A stretch of DNA of 64,000 bases from Roseovarius aestuarii (GTDB lineage Bacteria; Pseudomonadota; Alphaproteobacteria; Rhodobacterales; Rhodobacteraceae). The notes beneath the pieces are model-generated. The model saw only the letters and a list, made by a program, of their open reading frames with translations. It was not told the origin of the DNA and did not search any database. A program made the position numbers and the translations under genes. Positions 15,517 to 25,529 of this stretch are shown one piece after another (within the stretch, counting starts at the first letter, position 1; each line of letters begins with the position of its first letter). The DNA is taken from assembly GCA_027214255.1 (NCBI GenBank), contig JAPWHL010000005.1, forward strand, positions 146,429-210,428, read 5' to 3'.

Positions 15517-18500
15517 TCAGCCCAGCTCGGCCAGACGGGCGAGAGCGGCGCGCATCTTGGCGGCTTCGTCTTCGCGCAGGGCCAGATTGTCGCGCGCTTC
15601 GTCTACGACTTCGGGCGGGGCTGAGGCTACGAATTTGGGGTTGTTCACCCGGCCTTTCAGCCCACCGATTTCCTTGTCCAGCTTGCCCAGTGTCTTTTCC
15701 AGTCGTGCCTTTTCAGCATCGATATCAATGATATCTGCCAAAGGCAGGCCAAAGCTGCCGCCTTCCACCGCGACAGTGGCGCAGCCTTTGGGCAGGGTTT
15801 GCACATGCTCCAGGCTTTCGACACGCGTCAGGCGTTTGATCATCACCTCGTTGCGGTCCCATGCGGCCTGTCCGGCCTCGTCCAGCGCTGTTACCAGCAT
15901 CGGGATGTGCAAACCGGCAGGCACATGCATCTGCGCGCGCGCACTGCGTACGGCCTCGATCAAAGAAATCGCCCAGTTCATTTCACGGTCAGCCGCCGGG
16001 TCAATCAGGTCGTCGCCATAGGTGGGCCATTCGGCCAGAACCAGCATCTGCTGACGTTCACCCAACGTGCCCCACAGTTCTTCGGTGATGAAGGGCATGA
16101 TCGGGTGCAGCAGGATCAGACATTGGTCGATCACCCATGCCATCACCTCTTGTGTTTCTTGCTTTGCCGCGCCGTCGCCGTCCAGCAACAGAGGCTTTGA
16201 GAATTCAACATACCAGTCACAGACCTTGCCCCAGACAAACGCATAAAGCGCGCTGGCGGCATCGTTGAAACGATAGCCCTCCAGAGCTGCGTCCACCTCG
16301 ACGCGGACCTTGGCGGTTTCGCCCATGATCCAGCGGTTGACGGTCTGCGTGGGTGTTGGCATCCCGCCCGCGACATCGCGCGCAGTCGCCCCGTTCATTT
16401 CGGCAAAGCGCGAGGCATTCCAAAGTTTGGTCCCGAAATTGCGATAGCCCGCGATGCGCTGCATATCCAGTTTCAGGACGCCACCAAGGCTGGCCATCGA
16501 CGCATTGGTAAAGCGCAGCGCGTCGGTGCCGTATTCATCGATGATGTCCAGCGGGTCGACGACATTGCCCAATGATTTTGACATCTTCTTGCCTTTGGCA
16601 TCGCGCACAAGGCCGTGTAGATAGACGGTATCGAACGGGATTTTATCGACGACAGCCAATTGCATCATCATCATCCGTGCGACCCAGAAAAACAGGATGT
16701 CCTGCCCTGTGACCAGCGTGGAGGTGGGGAAATATTTGGCCAGTTCCGGCGTGTCTTCGGGCCAACCCAGAGTGCCAATGGGCCAAAGACCAGACGAAAA
16801 CCATGTGTCCAGAACGTCGGGGTCACGGACAAGTTGGAGTTCCGTTTGCAATTCCCGATCCAATGCATCGTAGCTTGCCACTTCGCGAGTCTGGGAAAAT
16901 TCCATTCCATGGTTATTGTAATATGCTTTCGCAAGCGCCTCCGCCTCTTGAAAAGAAGAGGCACAAAATGGAACGTCGTGAAAGCCACTGAAGTCGTGGT
17001 TGTCTCCATTGTGTTCGAGACCTGGCCCATACCAAACCGGTATCTGATGCCCCCACCACAGCTGACGCGAAATGCACCAAGGCTCGATATTGTCCAGCCA
17101 GTGGTAATAGGTCTTTTCACCACTTTCAGGCATGATTTTGACCGTGCCATCGCGCACTGCATCCAAGGCGGGTTTGACGATCTGGTCGGTGTCGACAAAC
17201 CATTGATCGGTCAGCATCGGCTCGATCACCACTTTTGAACGGTCGCCAAAGGGTTGCATGATCGGCTTGTTCTCGACCAGCGGGATCATTGCAGGCGCAG
17301 CCTCATCTTCATCAGCGGCCGGGTTGGGCACCATCACGGCCAGACCTTCGTCGGTGATCTGCTGCACCACCAGTGCACGCGCCTCGAACCGGTCCAGACC
17401 ACGTAGGTCATCGGGGACTAAGTTAAGCAAATCTACGGTGGCTTCATCTGGGTTGCCGGTGTCAATGTATAAGCCATCGGGCTTTTTCTTGAAACCGTGA
17501 CGGACAAGCCATGCGTTAGAGTGATCCTGAGCTATCGTTGCGGTCTTTTCATATGGCTCTCCGTCGTCGCGCATCCGCCCCTTCGTGTCCATCAGGCGAT
17601 AGCACGGGATGCCGCCGCGCTTGGCGACCTCATAATCGTTGAAATCATGCGCGCCGGTGATCTTTACCGCGCCCGAGCCGAAGTCGGGGTCGGGGTATTC
17701 GTCCGTGATGATCGGAATCAGGCGACGGTGGTCTTTCGGGCCTACCGGAATTTCGCACATCTGCCCGACAATCGGGGCATAGCGTGCATCGTCAGGGTGT
17801 ACCGCAACGGCCCCATCGCCCAGCATGGTTTCGGGGCGGGTCGTGGCGATTGAGATGTAATCGCGCGTCTCGCGCAGGGTAACGGTGCCGTCCTCGTCTT
17901 TTTCGACATACTCATAGGTGGCGCCACCGGCCAGCGGGTATTTGAAATGCCACATATGGCCCGGCGTTTCGATGTTCTCGACTTCCAGATCGGAAATTGC
18001 CGTCTCGAAATGGGGGTCCCAATTGACCAGCCGCTTGCCGCGATAGATCAACCCCTTGTTGTACATATCAACAAAGACCTTGATTACGGCATCGTGGAAG
18101 TTGCCTTCTTCGCCTTCGGGCGCAGATGGGGCGCCGGACATGGTAAAGGCCTCACGCGACCAATCACAGGACGCCCCGAGGCGTTTCAGCTGACCAATAA
18201 TCGTTCCGCGCGACTTGATCTTTTGCTCCCATACACGGCGCTCAAACGCGTCGCGGCCCATTTCAGCGCGGGTCGGTTCGCCATTGGCGGCCATCTCGCG
18301 TTCTGTCACCATCTGCGTGGCGATCCCTGCGTGGTCCGTGCCCGGCTGCCACAGAGTGTCGAACCCGCGCATCCGGTGCCAGCGGATCAAAATATCCTGA
18401 AGCGTGTTGTTGAATGCATGGCCCATGTGCAGGCTGCCCGTCACGTTGGGCGGAGGGATCATGATACTGAAAGGCTTGGCCCCCGGAGCGGCCCCTGCTC

Positions 18501-18585
18501 CGGCTGCAAACGCCCCGGCCTCTTCCCATGTTTTATAGAGGCGCGCTTCGGCCTCTTTGGCATCAAATGTCTTATCCATCGCCAT
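15517..18585 (-). CDS. valS: Valyl-tRNA synthetase
   Basis: A 1022-residue class I aminoacyl-tRNA synthetase that joins valine to tRNA-Val in the cytoplasm. The HIGH-type motif appears as [13 protein letters not shown] near residue 50, and [12 protein letters not shown] near residue 570. The editing (CP1) domain lies between them with [17 protein letters not shown] and [14 protein letters not shown]. The C-terminus ends in the ValS coiled-coil arm (about the last 65 residues, [26 protein letters not shown]). The ATG at 18585 has AGGA eight bases upstream; a second ATG is six bases later. Confidence 0.97.
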   Translation of the reverse strand: MAMDKTFDAKEAEARLYKTWEEAGAFAAGAGAAPGAKPFSIMIPPPNVTGSLHMGHAFNNTLQDILIRWHRMRGFDTLWQPGTDHAGIATQMVTEREMAANGEPTRAEMGRDAFERRVWEQKIKSRGTIIGQLKRLGASCDWSREAFTMSGAPSAPEGEEGNFHDAVIKVFVDMYNKGLIYRGKRLVNWDPHFETAISDLEVENIETPGHMWHFKYPLAGGATYEYVEKDEDGTVTLRETRDYISIATTRPETMLGDGAVAVHPDDARYAPIVGQMCEIPVGPKDHRRLIPIITDEYPDPDFGSGAVKITGAHDFNDYEVAKRGGIPCYRLMDTKGRMRDDGEPYEKTATIAQDHSNAWLVRHGFKKKPDGLYIDTGNPDEATVDLLNLVPDDLRGLDRFEARALVVQQITDEGLAVMVPNPAADEDEAAPAMIPLVENKPIMQPFGDRSKVVIEPMLTDQWFVDTDQIVKPALDAVRDGTVKIMPESGEKTYYHWLDNIEPWCISRQLWWGHQIPVWYGPGLEHNGDNHDFSGFHDVPFCASSFQEAEALAKAYYNNHGMEFSQTREVASYDALDRELQTELQLVRDPDVLDTWFSSGLWPIGTLGWPEDTPELAKYFPTSTLVTGQDILFFWVARMMMMQLAVVDKIPFDTVYLHGLVRDAKGKKMSKSLGNVVDPLDIIDEYGTDALRFTNASMASLGGVLKLDMQRIAGYRNFGTKLWNASRFAEMNGATARDVAGGMPTPTQTVNRWIMGETAKVRVEVDAALEGYRFNDAASALYAFVWGKVCDWYVEFSKPLLLDGDGAAKQETQEVMAWVIDQCLILLHPIMPFITEELWGTLGERQQMLVLAEWPTYGDDLIDPAADREMNWAISLIEAVRSARAQMHVPAGLHIPMLVTALDEAGQAAWDRNEVMIKRLTRVESLEHVQTLPKGCATVAVEGGSFGLPLADIIDIDAEKARLEKTLGKLDKEIGGLKGRVNNPKFVASAPPEVVDEARDNLALREDEAAKMRAALARLAELG

Positions 18586-18724
18586 GATACGGTCCTGCCT
18601 TTTCCACTTGGCTAAGGGAGTATCCAATTGCGCATCAAAGGGGAAGGCGGCGCGCGCAAAAAGGGGGCTGGTCATGACGCGTGCACTGCCGTTTTATGGT
18701 GGCAGGCAGGTTAGGGGCGCAGGA

Positions 18725-19696
18725 ATGCAACAAATCACGGCATGGATGCTTGACGGCAAGGGCAATGCACAGTTGCTGCCTGTTGATCAGGCCGCAGGGG
18801 CGGTCGTGCCCGAGGGCGGGTTTCTATGGGTCCATTCACGCCAAAGCAGCGGCGAGGATGACACTTGGCTGACCAATCTGGGCGGTGATGCCATGGTGGC
18901 GGCGGCGTTATTGGCCGACGAAACGCGCCCAAGATGCACCTTGCATCTTGGCGGTGTCTTGATGAACCTGCGAGGGGTGAACCTTAACCCCGGCGCACAG
19001 CCCGAAGATATGGTCAGCCTGCGTATCTGGGCCGGGCCGGACAAAATCGTGATGCTGACACGGCGGCCGGTTCTGGCGCTCAGTGACATCGAGGCACGCA
19101 GTGCGAACGGAAACGCTCCGACCAGTGTGGCCGATATGATCGCCCAGCTGGCTCTGCGCCTTGCCGACCGAACCGAACCCGTGGTGGCGGAACTGAACGA
19201 ACAAATAGATGATCTGGAAGACAGCGTCACTGGGGGAACCAGCGTCGCGTCGCGTAGCGCTCTTAGCAATATCCGGCGCGTGTCGATTATGTTGCGGCGT
19301 TACATGTTCCCCCAACGGGACGCCCTGAGCACGCTTGAGATCGAGGCGCTGGCTTGGGTTTCGCCTGGACAACGCGCCACCCTGCGCGAAGCGACCGAAC
19401 GGGTCACCCGGCTGGCCGAGGAATTGGACGCGATCCGGGACCGCGCGCAGGTCGTACATGACCACCTGATGGACGTGCGCGCCGAAGCGATGAACCGTCA
19501 GATGTTGGTGCTGTCGGTGGTGACGGCTGTGTTCCTGCCGCTTGGGCTGATAACTGGACTTTTGGGGATAAACGTCGGAGGCATCCCGGGCGCAGAAATG
19601 GCTCAGGCGTTCTGGATCGTTTGCGCCGTGTTGCTGGGGATCGGCGCGGTGCAGCTTTGGCTTTTTGCGCGTTTGGGATGGCTGGGACGGCGTTAA
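18725..19696 (+). CDS. CorA-family divalent cation transporter, ZntB-like
   Basis: About 323 residues. The N-terminal 250 residues form the cytoplasmic funnel of CorA proteins, rich in helices (ATLREATERVTRLAEELDAIRDRAQ). Two C-terminal membrane spans follow, with the loop GLITGLLGINVGGIPG. The GIN in place of GMN and the VGGIPG that follows are characteristic of ZntB, which moves zinc rather than magnesium. ATG at 18674 with an AAGGGGG ahead of it is an alternative start. It is divergent from valS. Confidence 0.87.
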   Translation: MQQITAWMLDGKGNAQLLPVDQAAGAVVPEGGFLWVHSRQSSGEDDTWLTNLGGDAMVAAALLADETRPRCTLHLGGVLMNLRGVNLNPGAQPEDMVSLRIWAGPDKIVMLTRRPVLALSDIEARSANGNAPTSVADMIAQLALRLADRTEPVVAELNEQIDDLEDSVTGGTSVASRSALSNIRRVSIMLRRYMFPQRDALSTLEIEALAWVSPGQRATLREATERVTRLAEELDAIRDRAQVVHDHLMDVRAEAMNRQMLVLSVVTAVFLPLGLITGLLGINVGGIPGAEMAQAFWIVCAVLLGIGAVQLWLFARLGWLGRR

Positions 19697-19715
19697 GGCG
19701 CCAGCGATTCGCAAT

Positions 19716-19805
19716 GGGTATTTAAACCAAGAAAAAACGCAGGTTCGCAGAAATAACTTTTGGCCGCCTTGCGAGCCTTATGATTTTTTCTTGGTGAAAA
19801 TACCC
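19716..19805. terminator. Two inverted copies of the 21-nt motif: bidirectional terminator candidate
   Basis: A plus-strand copy at 19716-19736 (GGGTATTTAAACCAAGAAAA and one A) faces a minus-strand copy at 19785-19805, 48 bases apart. Transcribed in either direction the two arms form a long hairpin ending beside runs of A and T. The pair lies exactly between the convergent stops of the ZntB-like gene (19696) and the HD gene (19823). Confidence 0.65.
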
Positions 19806-19822
19806 AGATCCAACGGCCAGCT

Positions 19823-20431
19823 TCAATCGCGCGCTTTGCCGGTTAGTGGGACGCGATCACCGGGGCGAATGACCTTGGGGTCATAAGCGGTGCGGGCAAA
19901 GACCTCGTCGACCATAGGAACAAAGAAATCCAGCGGCAACGTGTCATAGGCTGGATCAAAGCTGGCCTGATCCCAGCGTTCGCAGAATTCGGCGCAGTCG
20001 TCGAAATATGGGCTGTCGCGATGGCGCTCGCGCTTGTGTTGATCGGCGCCGTCCAGATGTTGACCATAGTACAGCATTTGAAAGTCGCCATGTGTGGCGA
20101 CCACCCATGTGCACTGCTCGCGCACGAATGGCTTCAGGATGGTCGCTGCGTATTCGTCGTGATTGTAGGGCGCATAGATGTCGCCGATGTCATGCAGCAG
20201 CGCCGCCACGATCCAGTCCGTGTCTGCCCCGTCGCGCCATGCGCGCGTGGCGGATTGCACCGAATGCCCTAACCGGGTGATTTGATATCCGGACAGGCTT
20301 TCATCCAGCTCGACCAGCGCCTTGAGCAACCGGCGTGACGTATGTTTGGTGTGATCAATTTCATGCGCGGTCAGAAATTCATAGTCTTCCTTGGTGCCAT
20401 CTTTCATTTGGGTGAAACTGACGTGCTCCAT
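19823..20431 (-). CDS. HD-domain protein, related to the PhnZ/inositol oxygenase-like group
   Basis: A 202-residue protein. The HD motif is ALLHDIGD near residue 80, with upstream His in RLGHSVQSATRA and downstream His in VVATHGDFQ, giving the metal ligands of the HD fold. The C-terminal FCERWDQASFDPAYDTLPLDFF segment recurs in a bacterial subgroup close to the mixed-valent di-iron oxygenases (PhnZ, myo-inositol oxygenase). It could therefore be an oxygenase or a phosphohydrolase. The ATG at 20431 has GGAG upstream. No phosphonate genes adjoin it. Confidence 0.8.
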   Translation of the reverse strand: MEHVSFTQMKDGTKEDYEFLTAHEIDHTKHTSRRLLKALVELDESLSGYQITRLGHSVQSATRAWRDGADTDWIVAALLHDIGDIYAPYNHDEYAATILKPFVREQCTWVVATHGDFQMLYYGQHLDGADQHKRERHRDSPYFDDCAEFCERWDQASFDPAYDTLPLDFFVPMVDEVFARTAYDPKVIRPGDRVPLTGKARD

Positions 20432-20662
20432 TTCGAATCTCCGTGCCGCTATGTGGGTTGAGGAAAGATGGCGACTTTTGGCCGCTGAATGCAAGAAGTT
20501 TGGGTGGTTTTGGTCTCGTTCAAAGAGGCGTACCACCGGATTTGGACGAATGCACAGCTTTGTGGCTGGAGTTCGGTAAGAGATGCAATATCAATGGTTA
20601 TGTAGACCAAGGCGCTGACGCGGTGCCGGCCATGCCATGCCCCGCTCCGAAACGAGGCACAG

Positions 20663-21820
20663 ATGTCCCTTCAATACTGGGCTAAATCGCTGATCGACAC
20701 ATTGTTGCCGGGCCTGCGCCGGGGGCAGGCGGCTGCGCCGCCGCGCGGGCGCGGGCCGGTCACGCATGTCCTTATACTGGATGGTACTATGTCGACCCTG
20801 ACGCCCGGGGCGGAAAGCAATGCGGGCATGGCTTTTCGTCTGTTAAGCGAGTTGCGCGGTGTACAACAGTCGGTGTTTTACGAGGCTGGATTGCAGTGGC
20901 AGGATTGGCGGCATCTGGGTGGCGTTCTGATGGGGCAGGGCATCAATCACCAGATACAGAGGGCCTACGGACATCTGTGCAGCAGATACCATCCGGGCGA
21001 CAGGGTGGTGCTTTTGGGGTATTCGCGCGGAGCCTATGCCATTCGATCCCTTGCCGGATTGATCGACCGTGTGGGCCTTTTACGCGCCGAACATGCAACA
21101 CAGCGCAACGTGGATTTGGCGTGGCGACATTACCATCGTTCGCCCAACAGTTCTGCGGCAAGAGCGTATCATGCGGCGTTCTGCCACCCTGACGTTCCGA
21201 TTGCCTTTGTGGGTGTTTGGGACACCGTCAAGGCGCTGGGCCTGCGTCTGCCTTGGGTATGGAAACTGGGCGCGCCGGCGCATGCGTTTCATTCCCATCA
21301 ACTGGGCGCTTCGGTCCAGCGGGGCTGTCATGCATTGGCCTTGGATGAAACGCGCGTCGTGATGGAGCCCGTATTGTGGCGCACCGACGGTGACGCTGCA
21401 GATCATGTCGTTCAAATGTGGTTTCGCGGCAGTCACGGAGACGTGGGCGGGCAATTGGCTGGTTTTTTGCGGGCGCGTCCATTGGCCAATATTCCATTGG
21501 TCTGGATGCTGGAAGAGGCCGAGCAGGCCGGATTGGCCTTGCCGCGCGATTGGCGGGCGCGATTTGTATGTGACCCTGACGCGCCGTCGATGGGGACATG
21601 GAGAGGGTGGGGCAAACTGTTCTGGCTGCGCCGCCCACGAGTGGTGGGGCGTGATCCTTCGGAACGGGTGCATAACAGCGTGGACCGTTCCGCAAGGGCA
21701 GATCAATTGAGCGGTTTATCCGCCGCCCCAGACGAGCGACATGCGCAAGGAAAGGGCTATGATCACAACTTTGCCCGGTCTACGTTGTCTGATCCGGGAC
21801 GGGGACAGGAAGGGCCATGA
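20663..21820 (+). CDS. DUF2235 alpha/beta hydrolase
   Basis: A 385-residue protein. LLGYSRGAYAIRSLAGLI near residue 112 is the GxSxG nucleophile elbow in the form GYSRG that marks DUF2235, a family that includes type VI secretion phospholipases (Tle1). FVGVWDTVKALGL and the GSHGDVGG segment supply the likely catalytic Asp and His. No signal peptide, VgrG or other secretion gene is near, so an effector role is not supported here. GAGG precedes the ATG. The last 40 bases overlap the convergent thioesterase gene. Confidence 0.85.
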   Translation: MSLQYWAKSLIDTLLPGLRRGQAAAPPRGRGPVTHVLILDGTMSTLTPGAESNAGMAFRLLSELRGVQQSVFYEAGLQWQDWRHLGGVLMGQGINHQIQRAYGHLCSRYHPGDRVVLLGYSRGAYAIRSLAGLIDRVGLLRAEHATQRNVDLAWRHYHRSPNSSAARAYHAAFCHPDVPIAFVGVWDTVKALGLRLPWVWKLGAPAHAFHSHQLGASVQRGCHALALDETRVVMEPVLWRTDGDAADHVVQMWFRGSHGDVGGQLAGFLRARPLANIPLVWMLEEAEQAGLALPRDWRARFVCDPDAPSMGTWRGWGKLFWLRRPRVVGRDPSERVHNSVDRSARADQLSGLSAAPDERHAQGKGYDHNFARSTLSDPGRGQEGP

Positions 21821-22292
21821 TCATGCACGTGGTCGATCCCGAGGCATAAAGTTTGCCGTCGTCCAGACCGCGTACTTCGCCGGTTGCCACACCGGTTGAT
21901 CGTCCGGCATGTGTGACCAGACCGGTGGCGCGCACGGGCACGCCGACAGGGGCGGCGCGGGTGATGTTGATCTTGTATTCCAGCGTCGTGCAGGTGCTGC
22001 CCTTTGGGACACAGGTTAAAATGGCACTGGCCATGCAGCTGTCCAAAAGCGCACCGTACCAGCCGCCGTGCACCGCATGCAGCGCATTGCAGCAATCAAA
22101 ATCGGGGGTGCCTTCGAATTCGACGCGTCCCTCTTCGGCCTGAATAGGCCAAAATCCCAGCGTCGCGCCAATGGGCGGGCCAGCCAGAACGCCCGCGATC
22201 GTATCGCGCATGAATTCAAGGCCCGAGCGGTGCAAAAGAACATCCGTGGCAGGCAATTCGGCAAAGGTGCGGGCAATGGTGCGTTTGGTCAT
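21780..22292 (-). CDS. PaaI-family hotdog thioesterase
   Basis: About 170 residues. The hotdog-fold motif is NALHAVHGGWYGALLDSCMASAI near the middle, with HGG and the following Asp typical of the PaaI/YbgC-like acyl-CoA thioesterases; CTTLEYKINITRAAPVG matches the second conserved strand pair. It would hydrolyse an acyl-CoA thioester in the cytoplasm, substrate unknown. No Shine-Dalgarno was found for any of the possible starts (22343, 22310, 22292); 22292 is taken because it fits the family length. Confidence 0.83.
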   Translation of the reverse strand: MTKRTIARTFAELPATDVLLHRSGLEFMRDTIAGVLAGPPIGATLGFWPIQAEEGRVEFEGTPDFDCCNALHAVHGGWYGALLDSCMASAILTCVPKGSTCTTLEYKINITRAAPVGVPVRATGLVTHAGRSTGVATGEVRGLDDGKLYASGSTTCMIMALPVPVPDQTT

Positions 22293-22360
22293 GCGCAAGG
22301 TTCTGGGCATGTGGCGCGCAACTGTCAAGCAGGCGCGCCGCACGTCAGATCAGGACGGCA

Positions 22361-23227
22361 TCAGGCGACGTCGCGCAAGGCCACTTGTGGCGTCACACCC
22401 AATGCATGACAGATATCGCGAGTCAATTCGGGGCGGTTGAGCGTGTAAAAATGCAGATCTTTCACGCCTTGCTCCATCAATGTGCTGCATTGTTCGGTTG
22501 CGATGGCCGTCGCCAAAAGATCACAATGCCCGTCACGTTGGGCATTGTGGAATGCTGTGTCCATCCAAGCCGGAATGCTGGTCCCGCATGACACTGCAAA
22601 ACGGCGCGCAGCGGCCCAGTTTTCAATTGGCAAGATGCCTGGGATGATCGGCTTGTCTATGCCAGCAGCCGCGCAGCGGTCGCGAAAACGCAAGAAGGAA
22701 TCGGTGTCAAAGAAGAACTGGGTGATGGCCTCGTCCGCGCCTGCGTCGAATTTGCGCTTGAGCCAGCGCACATCGGCCTGATCGTCGGTGGCTTCGGGGT
22801 GCGCTTCGGGATAGGCGCCGACGCGCAGGGTGAAATCACCACGCTCGGCCAATGCTTGGACCAAGGCACAGCTATCGGCGAAACCTTCGGGGTGGGGTTG
22901 GAAAGGCCCGCTGCCCTTGGCCGGATCACCGCGCAGGGCAACGATTTCACGCACGCCAGCGGCCGCGAACTGATCGGCAATGGCCAATGTTTCGCTGCGT
23001 GTGGCGTCAACGCAGGTTAGATGCGCTGCCACGTTCAGACCTGAGTGACCTTGCAGCGTTTCCACTGCCTCGCGTGTCAACTGGCGGGTGGTGCCGCCCG
23101 CGCCATAGGTGACCGAGACAAAGCGCGGCTCGAGCGGGGCGAGTGTTTGAACCGTGTCCCACAGGCGAAACGACGCCTCAAGTGTCTTGGGGGGGAAGAA
23201 TTCGAACGAAACCTTGGGCGGGTGCAT
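22361..23227 (-). CDS. metF: Methylenetetrahydrofolate reductase
   Basis: A 288-residue flavoenzyme that reduces 5,10-methylene-THF to 5-methyl-THF for methionine synthesis. It begins KVSFEFFPPKT, contains FVSVTYGAGGTTR, and later REIVALRGDPAKG and DEAITQFFFDTDSFLRF, all standard MetF landmarks. The ATG at 23227 has AGGAC eight bases upstream; an open frame beyond it overlaps the divergent regulator. The C1 unit it uses can come from the sarcosine oxidase reaction encoded at 3323-8456. Confidence 0.95.
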   Translation of the reverse strand: MHPPKVSFEFFPPKTLEASFRLWDTVQTLAPLEPRFVSVTYGAGGTTRQLTREAVETLQGHSGLNVAAHLTCVDATRSETLAIADQFAAAGVREIVALRGDPAKGSGPFQPHPEGFADSCALVQALAERGDFTLRVGAYPEAHPEATDDQADVRWLKRKFDAGADEAITQFFFDTDSFLRFRDRCAAAGIDKPIIPGILPIENWAAARRFAVSCGTSIPAWMDTAFHNAQRDGHCDLLATAIATEQCSTLMEQGVKDLHFYTLNRPELTRDICHALGVTPQVALRDVA

Positions 23228-23326
23228 GACAAAAGTCCTAAGCGATGTGATTTGCTTGATGTTGCACTGCAGCGCGACTAGAGACAAATTCATAATATTC
23301 ACAAAGAACATGAGGCGCGTTGCAAT
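23228..23326. promoter_or_regulatory. metF-metR divergent control region
   Basis: The 99-base gap between two divergent genes is AT-rich toward the regulator. TTC at 23298-23300 and GAA at 23306-23308 form a TTC-N5-GAA inverted repeat, embedded in a TTCATAATATTCACAAAGAA stretch. LysR-type proteins usually bind such imperfect dyads beside their own promoter. The classical MetR box TGAA-N5-TTCA is not present in that exact form. Confidence 0.45.
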
Positions 23327-24241
23327 ATGCATATCGAGTTTCGACATTTGCGCACGATCCGGGCCATTCACGCGGCAGGCGGGCTGGCGCGGGCGGCCGA
23401 TGTTTTGAATATCACGCAATCTGCGCTGAGCCATCAGATCAAAGGATTAGAGGATCAGGCCGGGATCGAGCTGTTCGTGCGCCGCTCCAAGCCGATGACA
23501 TTGACAGCGGCGGGGCTGCGGCTGTTGCGCGTAGCCGAAAAGGTGCTGCCCGAGATCGAAGCGTTAGAGGCAGAATTCAGCGGATTGCGCGACGGCAGCA
23601 GCGGGCGGTTGCATATCGCGATTGAGTGTCACGCCTGTTTCGAATGGCTGTTTCCGGTTCTGGAGGCTTTTCGCCATGGCTGGGGAGAGGTCGATGTTGA
23701 TATTCGCCCGGGTCTGGCCTTTGATGCGTTGCCCGCCTTGCAAAAGGAAGAGGTGGATCTGGTGGTGTCGTCAGACCCGGAATCCCTGCGCGGAATCACG
23801 TTTAAACCCCTGTTTGATTATGAACCGGTGTTTCTGGCGGCCGCGTCGCATCCGTTGGCCAACAAACCCTTCATCGAGGCCGAGGATTTTCGCGGGGAAA
23901 CCTTGATTACCTATCCTGTTGATCGCGCGCGGCTGGATGTGTTCACCGAATTGTTGACCCCCGCCAAAGTTGAGCCCGCATCCGTACGTCAGGTCGAATT
24001 GACAGCAGTGATCCTGATGTTGGTTGCATCGAACCGGGGGGTTGCTGTCTTGCCTGATTGGGTCGTGCGCGAGGCGCGTTACAACAGCGATTACGTGGTG
24101 CGTCCGCTGACCGAAACCGGCCTTACCAAACGTCTTTATGCGGCGATACGTGACGAAGATGCGGCCAAACCCTATATGGCGCATCTTATGAAACTGGCGC
24201 GTGAAATCCCTGTGCGGCTGCAACGCCGCGGCGTGACGTAA
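23327..24241 (+). CDS. metR: LysR-family regulator, MetR-like
   Basis: A 304-residue LTTR. The winged helix-turn-helix spans residues 5-62 (FRHLRTIRAIHAAGGLARAA; NITQSALSHQIKGLE). The effector domain follows, with IAIECHACFEWLFPVLEAF, a segment characteristic of MetR, whose co-effector is homocysteine. Its position divergent from metF fits: MetR activates metF-type methionine genes in other proteobacteria. The assignment rests on both sequence and location. Confidence 0.9.
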   Translation: MHIEFRHLRTIRAIHAAGGLARAADVLNITQSALSHQIKGLEDQAGIELFVRRSKPMTLTAAGLRLLRVAEKVLPEIEALEAEFSGLRDGSSGRLHIAIECHACFEWLFPVLEAFRHGWGEVDVDIRPGLAFDALPALQKEEVDLVVSSDPESLRGITFKPLFDYEPVFLAAASHPLANKPFIEAEDFRGETLITYPVDRARLDVFTELLTPAKVEPASVRQVELTAVILMLVASNRGVAVLPDWVVREARYNSDYVVRPLTETGLTKRLYAAIRDEDAAKPYMAHLMKLAREIPVRLQRRGVT

Positions 24242-24337
24242 GCGTGGATGCGCCCCTGCCCCTTGTGCGAAGGGCGCTGTGGGCCTATACGCGCCACCTG
24301 ACCGGGGGCATTGCACGCCCCAATTATGTGGGAATCG

Positions 24338-25132
24338 ATGGCCATGGCACTCAGCGCAAATATGAACGTGATTATGAAGGCCGCCCGCAAGGCAGGCCGG
24401 GCGCTGGCCAAGGATTTTCGCGAGGTTGAAAACCTTCAGGTAAGCCGCAAGGGTGCGGGCGATTTCGTCAGCAAAGCCGATATTCAGGCGGAACAGATCA
24501 TCAAGTCGGAATTGATGAACGCGCGCCCGACCTATGGTTGGCTGGCCGAAGAAGGCGGCGAAGAGCCGGGCACAGACCCGACCCGCCGCTGGATTGTTGA
24601 TCCGCTGGATGGCACCACCAATTTTTTGCATGGTCTGCCGCATTGGGCCGTGTCTATTGCGTTGGAACACAAGGGGCAGATTGTGTCGGCAGCGGTCTAT
24701 GACCCGTCCAAGGACGAACTGTTCTTTGCTGAGAAAGGCGAAGGTGCATGGATGAACGAATCACGCATCCGCGTGTCTGGGCGTGCTGCCCTGATCGAAA
24801 GCATTTTTGCCACCGGCCTGCCCTTTGGCGGGCGCACTGACCTGCCGCAGACACTGCAGGATCTGGCCCGGCTATTGCCCGCAACGGCGGGCGTGCGCCG
24901 GTTTGGTGCGGCGTCTCTGGATCTCGCCTATGTGGCGGCGGGGCGCTATGACGGGTTTTGGGAGCGACGCTTGCAACGCTGGGATGTTGCGGCAGGCCTG
25001 CTGATCGCCCGCGAGGCGGGCGCGTTGGTTGAGCCGATGGTTGAAGGGCAGGATATTCTGGATACGGGCGGAATTATCTGCGCGAACGAACCTATTTTTG
25101 GTAAGTTCTCGAAAATTATCCGCAACGCGTAA
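24338..25132 (+). CDS. suhB: Inositol-1-monophosphatase family (SuhB-like)
   Basis: About 264 residues. Metal-binding motifs of the family are all visible: GDFVSKADIQAEQ, AEEGGEE, WIVDPLDGTTNFLHGLPHWAVSIAL near residue 85, and WDVAAGLLIAREAGA near residue 215. Enzymes of this type dephosphorylate inositol-1-phosphate or related sugar phosphates, and SuhB also acts with the transcription machinery in some bacteria. Start codon choice is uncertain: ATG at 24338 or 24344, or TTG at 24311. Confidence 0.93.
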   Translation: MAMALSANMNVIMKAARKAGRALAKDFREVENLQVSRKGAGDFVSKADIQAEQIIKSELMNARPTYGWLAEEGGEEPGTDPTRRWIVDPLDGTTNFLHGLPHWAVSIALEHKGQIVSAAVYDPSKDELFFAEKGEGAWMNESRIRVSGRAALIESIFATGLPFGGRTDLPQTLQDLARLLPATAGVRRFGAASLDLAYVAAGRYDGFWERRLQRWDVAAGLLIAREAGALVEPMVEGQDILDTGGIICANEPIFGKFSKIIRNA

Positions 25133-25172
25133 TCCGCAGCATTCCCTGAACCGGAATTGACGGGCGCAGTCT

Positions 25173-25529
25173 TTATTGATCCGACGGATGATTCACGCCG
25201 TCCACCCAGCCGATTTCGCCCAGATCACGCGGATTCACGCCCTCAAGTGCGCCAAGGTTGACGCCGAATTCATTCGGGTTCGAGCGGCGTTGATGGTGTG
25301 TGTAAATTCCGCAAATCGAACAGAAATAGTGCTTGGCCGTTTTGGTGCCCCAGCTGTATCGCGACAACTTGTCTGCGCCGCGCACCACCGTGACCCCGCC
25401 CATTGGCGCGGTGACTGCTGCCGCTCCGCGCCGCGCGCAAAAGCTGCAATCGCATCGACGCGCTGTGGCCAGCCCTTCGGATAGCTCTACGCGCAGTTCG
25501 ACGGCGCCGCAGTGACAGCTTGCCTTCAT
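25173..25529 (-). CDS. GFA/CENP-V family zinc protein
   Basis: A 118-residue protein with the GFA zinc ligands: CHCGAV at residues 6-11, CDCSFCARRG near 26-35, and FCSICGIYTHHQRR near 69-82. The family is related to the glutathione-dependent formaldehyde-activating enzyme; for most members the reaction is not known. Its start overlaps the rhomboid gene stop by four bases, so the pair is probably translated from one transcript. Confidence 0.9.
   Translation of the reverse strand: MKASCHCGAVELRVELSEGLATARRCDCSFCARRGAAAVTAPMGGVTVVRGADKLSRYSWGTKTAKHYFCSICGIYTHHQRRSNPNEFGVNLGALEGVNPRDLGEIGWVDGVNHPSDQ

Noticed and set aside
20663..21820. DUF2235 protein as a type VI secretion effector
   Set aside because: The hydrolase motif fits, but there is no VgrG, PAAR, adaptor or immunity-like gene beside it.
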